DNA of 64,000 nt from Pantoea sp. IMH. GTDB taxonomy: Bacteria > Pseudomonadota > Gammaproteobacteria > Enterobacterales > Enterobacteriaceae. A model generated the notes under the pieces. It was not told where the DNA came from and made no database searches. It saw only the letters and a list, made by a program, of their open reading frames with translations. The stretch covers positions 62,001-126,000 of the forward strand of contig NZ_JFGT01000003.1 in the NCBI RefSeq assembly GCF_000599885.1. Reading direction: 5' to 3'. The position numbers were made by a program, and so were the translations under genes. This document shows, piece by piece, positions 57,577-64,000 of this stretch. Position 1 is the stretch's first letter. Each line of letters begins with the position of its first letter.

Positions 57577-58200
57577 GACGCATCTCTCTCTGATGTTGAA
57601 GGGAAAAAGGGCAGCTGCCGCTAAGCCTTAACTGTAGTTGAGTTAGCGCGGTGAAGGGCGATGAAGAGGCAATCTGACGAAAGGAGATAAAATCAATTAA
57701 GAATATTCCCCTTAAATTATAAGAATAATCTCTAAAAAAGAGGCCAAATATCAAAATGGCATGCCAGCAGAAAAAGTAAAATTATATTTCATAAGTTTTG
57801 ACTGATGGAGTAAATAACCTTTCTGTTTGATAACACAGAAAGACCCCAGGACAATAGACAAATCTAATCCATTGAATATTATGCAATTAAACGCAATTTC
57901 ATCTGGTAAGAAAAAGTAACAGTAAAAGGATATTGCCGTATTAATCACATTAACGGAAAAAAGTAGTGCACTCTTTCCAGAAATATTTTAATAATACTGA
58001 GCCAATGAATCCCCTGTTCTGCTACTTCATCGCTTTTTAAGCAGGCGTTGGATTTGTCAGGACAGCATCTTCCATAACAGCAAAAGCGTTTTATTACGCC
58101 GACACCAGGGCGTATCTCCAGCAGGCCGTAAGGTCTGCTTTTTTTTGGCTTCTGCTCGCTGTAGCCTGGCCGAACGCCTGCACGTCCGCCAGGCCGCAGG
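57577..58200. other. Intergenic with unexplained + strand terminator
   Basis: 624 bp between dhaK and aer starts/ends (both minus). 57670-58000 is AT-rich and should contain the dhaK promoter. Minus-strand frames at 57536-57754 and 57751-57948 lack ribosome sites. A terminator at 58120-58147 points along the + strand, which has no gene before it. Confidence 0.5.
58120..58147 (+). terminator. Orphan Rho-independent terminator
   Basis: Stem AGCAGGCC / GGTCTGCT with loop GTAA followed by eight T. No + strand gene precedes it within 500 bp, so it may end an unannotated small RNA. Confidence 0.7.
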
Positions 58201-59745
58201 CTAGCGGAAGACGCTGATCGCCTCCACCAGTCGCGTGGCCTGCCGCGTCATCTGCCCTGATGCCTGGGCGCTCTCTTCCACTCGGGCCGCGTTCTGATGC
58301 GTTATATGATCGAGATCTTCCACTGCCAAACTGACCTCACTCAGGGCCGTCGCCTGTTCGGCGGTCGCTGCGCTGATTTGAGCGACCAGTGAAGTGACGT
58401 TCTGAACCTGTGAAACGATGTTATCCATGGTCTTGCCAGCATCATCCACATGCTCGCTGCCCGAATGGACCTTGGTGGCGCTGGTTTCAACGAGGTTTTT
58501 GATTTCGCTGGCGGCTCTGGCGCTGCGCTGCGCCAGATTGCGGACTTCGCCTGCCACGACCGCAAAGCCCTTGCCCTGCTCACCCGCGCGTGCCGCTTCC
58601 ACGGCGGCATTCAGCGCCAGAATATTGGTCTGGAACGCGATACCGTCAATCACGCTGGTGATGTTGGCGATCTTTTTCGAGCTGTCGGCGATTTCGGCCA
58701 TCATGCTAACCATATCTTTCATCGCTTTACCGCCGTTGCTGGCCGCATCGCTGGTAGTCTTCGACAACACATTGACCTGCTGAGCCGTCTCGGTGTTGCT
58801 TTTCACCGTGGCGGTCATCTCATTCATCGTCGCAGCGGTCTGCTGCACATTGGCGGCGGCCTGCTCGGTCCGGCGGCTGAGTTCATTATTACCACGCGCG
58901 ATCGCGTCGCTGGCGCTGAGGACGTTAAGCGCCTGACCGCTGACGTCATTCACCAGCCAGCGGAACATCAGGCCCAACTGACCAATGGCGCGCTGCGTGG
59001 TGCCGATCTCATCGGCACGATCCTGTTCTTCCACCTTGTGGCAGGCGCCGGTCGCCACCCGGAGTGCCTGCTGGCACAAACGCTCAACGGGACGGGAAAT
59101 TTGCTGCTCCAGCCAGACTGAGGTAAGCAGCAACAGCACCGCCATAACGGCAGTAAACACAGCCAGCGGCTGCATCGCCAGGCCCAGCGCCCAGACGCCC
59201 GCCACGCTAAGAGGGAGCAGCGTCATCAGCGGGGTACGGATACGCCAGCGCAGCGGAAGCGTTTTCATTACCGACGCCCAGCGCATCATACCTGTACGTA
59301 CCAGCAGCCCTTTATGGAAGCGCCAGCCCTTCCGCTTACCTTCACGAAATTCGCGGTAGATCTGCTCGGTTTTCTCGATCTCCTGCGCCGATGGCCGGGT
59401 TCTTACGGACATAAAGCCCTGCACTTTGCCCTCACGCACCACCGGAACGGTATTGGAGCGCACCCAGTAGTGATCGCCATTTTTGCGCCGGTTCTTGACC
59501 AGCGCCGACCAGGGCTCGCCCTTTTTTAACGTGGCCCACATATCCTCAAAGGCTTCCGCAGGCATGTCAGGATGGCGCACAAGGTTATGAGGCTGTCCGT
59601 TAATCTCCTCCGGCGTGAAGCCGCTGACTTCAATAAATGCGTCATTTGCATAGGTGATGTAGCTGCTGGCGTCCGTGGTTGACATCAATGTGGCATCTTC
59701 ATCAAACACATGTTCATGCTGGGTGACGGGCAGATTAGTTCGCAT
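58201..59745 (-). CDS. aer: Aerotaxis-type receptor Aer
   Basis: 514 residues. An N-terminal PAS domain (about 15-120, with [18 protein letters not shown] and [16 protein letters not shown]) binds FAD in E. coli Aer and senses redox state; a hydrophobic hairpin (about 165-210) anchors it to the inner membrane; a HAMP-like segment and the methyl-accepting signalling domain follow, with the tip [21 protein letters not shown] split around the CheW/CheA contact. The ATG at 59745 with AAGGA upstream is chosen; the frame to 59838 is leader. Confidence 0.93.
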   Translation of the reverse strand: MRTNLPVTQHEHVFDEDATLMSTTDASSYITYANDAFIEVSGFTPEEINGQPHNLVRHPDMPAEAFEDMWATLKKGEPWSALVKNRRKNGDHYWVRSNTVPVVREGKVQGFMSVRTRPSAQEIEKTEQIYREFREGKRKGWRFHKGLLVRTGMMRWASVMKTLPLRWRIRTPLMTLLPLSVAGVWALGLAMQPLAVFTAVMAVLLLLTSVWLEQQISRPVERLCQQALRVATGACHKVEEQDRADEIGTTQRAIGQLGLMFRWLVNDVSGQALNVLSASDAIARGNNELSRRTEQAAANVQQTAATMNEMTATVKSNTETAQQVNVLSKTTSDAASNGGKAMKDMVSMMAEIADSSKKIANITSVIDGIAFQTNILALNAAVEAARAGEQGKGFAVVAGEVRNLAQRSARAASEIKNLVETSATKVHSGSEHVDDAGKTMDNIVSQVQNVTSLVAQISAATAEQATALSEVSLAVEDLDHITHQNAARVEESAQASGQMTRQATRLVEAISVFR

Positions 59746-60122
59746 GGAAATCCTTGAAGCGTGGCGAAATTGATAAAGGGGTAAATGATTACTAATTTTT
59801 ACTATTTTCGGCGGGAGGGGAGCGATCTTTAGCGCCATAAATGAAATTTTGTGATCCCGGTGCGTATCGCTCCTTTATTAGCGATGACGGCATTTATAAG
59901 AAGATGGCGATAGCCTGCGACAGGCAATAACAGCAAGCTCAATTATTCAGGGAAATTTGATGATATCGTATGAAAATGATTAATCGCTGACCGAAAACAG
60001 GGCGTCAGCGTGGTGGCGGCGGAATAAAGAGAGAAATCGACGAAAGAGGAATAAGGAAGGCGTGGCGAGGGATGAGTCCTAAGGAAAAGTGGCGGCACGA
60101 CTGTGCCGCCAGCGATCTATGA
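59746..60122. other. Intergenic between gltP and aer
   Basis: 377 bp with the aer upstream region and the gltP terminator. No gene seen. Confidence 0.5.
60082..60110 (-). terminator. Terminator of gltP
   Basis: Minus-strand stem GGCGGCAC / GTGCCGCC with a 4-nt loop, followed by ACTTTTCCTT, 13 nt after the gltP stop. Confidence 0.75.
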
Positions 60123-61427
60123 TCAGGTTGCGGAAGAGACCTGCTTCATCTTGCTTTCGTAAGCGATGGCCTGCTTATTATCAAACTGGTTTTCCCACTT
60201 GGCGATCACCAGCACGGCCAGGGCATTGCCCACCACATTCAGGGCGGTACGTGCCATATCCATGATACGGTCTACACCGGCAATAAAGGCAAGCCCTTCC
60301 AGCGGGATCCCCACGCTGCCCAGCGTGGCCAGCAGCACCACAAAGGAGACGCCAGGCACACCCGCAATCCCTTTCGAAGTCACCATCAGCGTCAGCACCA
60401 GCACGATTTCATCGCCGAGAGAGAGATCGATGCCGTAGAGCTGGGCAATAAAGATAGCGGCGATGCTCTGATAAAGCGTCGAGCCGTCCAGGTTGAACGA
60501 GTAGCCGGTCGGCACCACGAAACTGGTGATCGACTTAGGCGCGCCGTACGCCTCCATCTTCTCCATAATCCGCGGCAGTACGGTTTCCGAACTGGAGGTG
60601 GAGTAAGAGAGGATAAGCTCATCTTTCAGGATACGCATCAGCGTGGTGATACGCAGGCCACAGATACGTGCCACGGTCCCCAGCACCACAAACGCAAAGA
60701 AGAGGATAGCGGCGTAAACCAGAATCACCAGCTTGGCGAGCGGCCAGAGCGAGGCAAATCCGAAGTTCGCGATGGTGACGGAGATCAGAGCGAAAACGCC
60801 AATCGGGGCGTAGCGCATGATCATATGGGTCACTTTAAACATCGCTTCTGACGTGGAGCGGAACACTTTCAGCAGCGGATCGCGGTGCTCGGATGGCAGC
60901 GATGACAATCCCAGGCCAAACAGCACCGAGAAGAAGATAATCGGCAGCATATCGCCTTTGGCAATCGCCGCGAAAATATTCTGCGGAATGAGCGAAAGAA
61001 TGGTGGTCACCAGGCTATGCGCCCCGCTCTGCACCTGTTCCGTGGTCGCTTCATATTTAGAGATGTCCACCGTTGCCAGCGTCGACATATCAATGCCGTA
61101 GCCAGGTTGAAAAACGTTCGCCAGGGTAATGCCTACCACAATGGCAATGGTGGTTATCACTTCGAAATAGACGATGGTTTTAACACCAATTCGCCCCAAC
61201 TTTTTTGCGTCGCCTACGCCGGCAATGCCCACGATCAGCGTCGAAATAACGATAGGTACCACGATCATTTTGATCAGGTGAATAAAGATGTCACCCGCAG
61301 GGCTGAGAATATTGGCGACTAACCATTCACGATCTTCTGGCTGATTATGCAATATCGCGCCAACGACGATCCCCAGTACCAACGCCGTCAGTATTTGCCA
61401 GGCCAGGCTGAATTTAGCAGCTTTCAT
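60123..61427 (-). CDS. gltP: Glutamate/aspartate:proton symporter GltP
   Basis: DAACS-family carrier of 434 residues, close to E. coli GltP: FSLAWQIL near the start, HLIKMIVVPIVISTL, the serine-rich loop YSTSSSETVLPR of reentrant hairpin 1, and the substrate-binding VPTGYSFNLDGSTLYQ and GIAGVPGVSFVVL regions. The start ATG at 61427 has AAGGAAA upstream; the longer frame to 61490 is leader. It is divergent from acs, and in E. coli gltP also lies near acs. Confidence 0.95.
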   Translation of the reverse strand: MKAAKFSLAWQILTALVLGIVVGAILHNQPEDREWLVANILSPAGDIFIHLIKMIVVPIVISTLIVGIAGVGDAKKLGRIGVKTIVYFEVITTIAIVVGITLANVFQPGYGIDMSTLATVDISKYEATTEQVQSGAHSLVTTILSLIPQNIFAAIAKGDMLPIIFFSVLFGLGLSSLPSEHRDPLLKVFRSTSEAMFKVTHMIMRYAPIGVFALISVTIANFGFASLWPLAKLVILVYAAILFFAFVVLGTVARICGLRITTLMRILKDELILSYSTSSSETVLPRIMEKMEAYGAPKSITSFVVPTGYSFNLDGSTLYQSIAAIFIAQLYGIDLSLGDEIVLVLTLMVTSKGIAGVPGVSFVVLLATLGSVGIPLEGLAFIAGVDRIMDMARTALNVVGNALAVLVIAKWENQFDNKQAIAYESKMKQVSSAT

Positions 61428-61957
61428 GTTTTTTGTTTCCTTAACAAAACCCGCTTTCCGCATGAACGCTGCGGAGTGAATCACTCTCAAGGGAGGTTGT
61501 ACCGACGTCGGTGAATTCGCGGATATTGGATGGTTGATACCTGATTTGCAGGCGCGTGATCAGTACCATTTTCACTGGTATAAATGCAACCCTGCCAGCG
61601 ATGCGGCTACTTTATCGGCGACTTACAGGATAAAGCTCTGTAAGCGCCGCTTTTAAATAACCCGTTGTTATAATTGGTAATATTTTTTCGGCCTGACGCA
61701 TAGCTATGCATTGCGCCTGTTTTTGGCACAATGACACAAAGGTTTAATTGCCTCTTTTGTGACCAGTTTAACGCCGCGGTTTACCGCTTCTGAGGCCATA
61801 ATGTCCGTTAGCGCCTCACCGTTCGGGTGATTATTCCCCTCTTTCCATCACGTGTCGTTATGACGTGATCTGTCGCGCAAAAAGCAAACAAAGCATTCAG
61901 GCTGTCTTTATTTAACCTTTGATTGACATATGATTAACATCTTCAAGGAGATTAGCC
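61428..61957. other. Divergent gltP-acs regulatory region
   Basis: 530 bp. A TGTGACCAGTTTAACG sequence near 61757 has one good CRP half-site, consistent with the known CRP control of acs in E. coli. A 7-bp perfect inverted repeat (ATCACGT at 61847-61853 and ACGTGAT at 61863-61869) may be another operator. No gene seen. Confidence 0.4.
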
Positions 61958-63913
61958 ATGAGCCAACTACACAGACATCCCGTTCCCGCCAGCATTGCGG
62001 AAAGCACCCTGATCAACGCCGAACAATACCAGTCGATGTACCAACTTTCCGTGCAGGACCCGGATGCGTTCTGGGGAGAGCAGGGCCGGATTCTCGACTG
62101 GATTAAGCCCTATTCGACGGTAAAGAATACCTCCTTCGCCCCCGGCGATATCCGCATCCGCTGGTACGAGGACGGCACGCTCAACCTGGCGGCCAACTGC
62201 CTCGACCGCCATCTGCACAGCCGCGGCGATCATCCAGCCATTATCTGGGAAGGTGACGACGCCAGCGAGAGTAAGACGCTGACCTTTCGTGAACTGCACC
62301 GCGAGGTCTGCCGCTTCGCCAATTCGCTTAAGGAACTGGGCGTCAATAAGGGTGACGTGGTAGCCATCTATATGCCGATGGTGCCAGAAGCCGCCATCGC
62401 CATGCTGGCATGTGCGCGCATCGGTGCCGTACACACGGTCATCTTCGGCGGTTTCTCGCCGGAGGCGGTTGCTGGGCGCATTATGGACTGCAATGCCAGA
62501 CTCGTGGTCACGGCCGATGAGGGCGTACGTGCGGGACGGACCATTCCGCTGAAGAAAAACGTGGATGATGCACTGGCGAATCCTAAAGTCACTTCCGTGA
62601 CCAACGTGGTGGTCTTCCGCCGCACCGGTAAAGAAACGGGGTGGGAGAATGGCCGCGATCTCTGGTGGCATGAGCTGGTTAATAAGGCGTGCGCGCACCA
62701 TCAGCCAGAAGAGATGAACGCGGAGGACCCGCTGTTTATCCTTTATACTTCCGGCTCCACCGGCAAACCGAAGGGCGTCCTGCATACCACCGGCGGTTAC
62801 CTGGTTTATGTGGCCACTACCTTTAAATACGTTTTCGATCACCGGCCGGAAGATATCTACTGGTGTACCGCTGACGTCGGCTGGATCACCGGCCACAGCT
62901 ATCTGCTGTATGGCCCGCTGGCGTGCGGCGCCACCACGTTGCTGTTTGAAGGTGTGCCAAACTGGCCGAAGCCGAGCCGCATGGCGGAAGTGGTGGACAA
63001 GCACAAGGTCACGCTGCTTTATACCGCGCCAACGGCCATCCGTGCGCTGATGGCGGAAGGCGACAAGGCGATTGCCGGCACAGACCGCTCATCGCTGCGC
63101 ATCATGGGCTCGGTCGGAGAGCCGATCAACCCGGAAGCCTGGGAGTGGTATTACAACAAAATCGGTAATGGTCGCTGCCCGATTGTCGACACCTGGTGGC
63201 AGACGGAGACTGGTGGGTTCATGATTACGCCGCTACCTGGTGCCACCGAGCTGAAAGCGGGATCCGCCACTAAGCCTTTCTTTGGCGTGCAGCCCGCGCT
63301 GGTGGATAACGAAGGCATCCCGCAGGAAGGGGCCTGCGAAGGCAACCTGGTGATGACGGATTCATGGCCAGGCCAGGCGCGAACGCTGTTCGGCGATCAC
63401 GATCGCTTTGAACAGACCTACTTCTCCACCTTCAAGAATATGTACTTCAGCGGCGACGGCGCCCGGCGCGACGAGGACGGCTACTACTGGATTACGGGGC
63501 GCGTTGATGACGTGCTGAACGTCTCCGGCCACCGACTTGGCACCGCAGAAATTGAATCCGCACTTGTTTCGCATCCGAAAATCGCTGAAGCGGCGGTGGT
63601 CGGCATTCCGCACGGCATCAAAGGCCAGGCGATATATGCCTACATCACGCTGAACAGCGGCGAAGAGCCATCCCCTGAGCTTTATGCCGAGGTACGCAAC
63701 TGGGTGCGCAAAGAGATCGGCCCGATTGCCACACCGGATGTGCTGCACTGGACTGACTCGCTGCCAAAAACCCGCTCCGGCAAGATTATGCGCCGCATTC
63801 TGCGCAAAATCGCCACCGGCGATACCGGCAATCTTGGTGATACCTCGACGCTGGCCGATCCTGGCGTGGTGGAAAAACTGCTGGAGGAAAAACAGGCTAT
63901 CAATATGCCTTAA
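61958..63913 (+). CDS. acs: Acetyl-coenzyme A synthetase
   Basis: AMP-forming ligase turning acetate, CoA and ATP into acetyl-CoA for acetate scavenging. 651 residues. The adenylation motif is [12 protein letters not shown], with WWQTETGG and [18 protein letters not shown] following, and the C-terminal [11 protein letters not shown] holds the Lys whose acetylation shuts the enzyme off. CAAGGAG precedes the ATG. The usual partners yjcH and actP would lie beyond the window; the last 87 bp carry an AAGGAGG-like sequence but no start of a gene I can name. Confidence 0.98.
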   Translation: MSQLHRHPVPASIAESTLINAEQYQSMYQLSVQDPDAFWGEQGRILDWIKPYSTVKNTSFAPGDIRIRWYEDGTLNLAANCLDRHLHSRGDHPAIIWEGDDASESKTLTFRELHREVCRFANSLKELGVNKGDVVAIYMPMVPEAAIAMLACARIGAVHTVIFGGFSPEAVAGRIMDCNARLVVTADEGVRAGRTIPLKKNVDDALANPKVTSVTNVVVFRRTGKETGWENGRDLWWHELVNKACAHHQPEEMNAEDPLFILYTSGSTGKPKGVLHTTGGYLVYVATTFKYVFDHRPEDIYWCTADVGWITGHSYLLYGPLACGATTLLFEGVPNWPKPSRMAEVVDKHKVTLLYTAPTAIRALMAEGDKAIAGTDRSSLRIMGSVGEPINPEAWEWYYNKIGNGRCPIVDTWWQTETGGFMITPLPGATELKAGSATKPFFGVQPALVDNEGIPQEGACEGNLVMTDSWPGQARTLFGDHDRFEQTYFSTFKNMYFSGDGARRDEDGYYWITGRVDDVLNVSGHRLGTAEIESALVSHPKIAEAAVVGIPHGIKGQAIYAYITLNSGEEPSPELYAEVRNWVRKEIGPIATPDVLHWTDSLPKTRSGKIMRRILRKIATGDTGNLGDTSTLADPGVVEKLLEEKQAINMP

Positions 63914-64000
63914 TTCACCGGTTCTTTATTAAGGAGGAAGCCCGCAGCGCCTTTAACTGCTGTGGCTTTCTCTGTTTCTTCACCGTACAACCTGTTCAGA

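Noticed and set aside
56746..57624. 292-codon frame antisense to dhaK
   Set aside because: dhaK has complete domain motifs; the antisense frame has none.
61967..63004. 345-codon frame antisense to acs
   Set aside because: Shadow of a highly conserved gene; no start context and no resemblance to any protein.

Overview
The window reads as a chromosomal segment of a gammaproteobacterium of the order Enterobacterales, most likely family Erwiniaceae (Pantoea/Erwinia-like). This placement is inferred from gene order and from protein resemblance recalled from memory; no search was run. The backbone order glyVXY-type tRNA cluster, orn, rsgA, psd, mscM, epmA, frdABCD, blc, ecnB, efp, epmB, yjeI, groL-groS, fxsA, aspA, dcuA, dsbD, yjdC, tRNA-Phe is the arrangement known from enterobacteria. 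cutA, which lies between dcuA and dsbD in E. coli, is missing, and queG, which flanks glyVXY there, is not at its place.

Layout. 0-2.1 kb: a lone prepilin peptidase, a perfect 8-copy heptamer repeat and three tRNA-Gly genes. 2.1-24.7 kb: conserved core genes covering RNA decay, ribosome assembly, membrane lipid synthesis, mechanosensation, EF-P with its modifying enzymes EpmA and EpmB, anaerobic fumarate respiration (frdABCD, aspA, dcuA), chaperonin and disulfide transfer. 24.9-27.4 kb: queH, a small lipoprotein and an apparently exported beta-carbonic anhydrase. 27.4-42.6 kb: an accessory stretch, AT-rich in its gaps, with sparse small genes (DksA/TraR zinc finger, Hha-like protein, tiny membrane proteins), a 4.1-kb S6-type serine protease autotransporter, a BOF-family gene broken by a stop codon, two regulators, a rearranged YfaZ/DUF1090 remnant pair and a ToxR-like regulator with a FidL-like partner. 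No integrase or transposase was seen. 43-64 kb: metabolic and regulatory genes, namely XdhC, an SOS-controlled umuD without umuC, trehalase, a LysE-type exporter, two LysR regulators, a YrdC-domain protein, a PRISE-type reductase, a PAS4-GGDEF-EAL protein, single-chain dihydroxyacetone kinase, Aer-like receptor, gltP and acs.

Functional threads. AspA makes fumarate from aspartate, DcuA exchanges fumarate and succinate, and FrdABCD reduces fumarate; a degenerate FNR-like site sits at the expected distance upstream of frdA. EpmB makes beta-lysine, EpmA attaches it to EF-P, and all three lie within 7 kb. Points that most deserve a second look are the umuD operon with an unknown second gene, a trehalase whose Shine-Dalgarno faces an ATC codon, a perfect FNR box in front of a tiny membrane protein gene, the BOF gene with a stop directly after its signal peptide, and the autotransporter with its 14-residue repeat linker.
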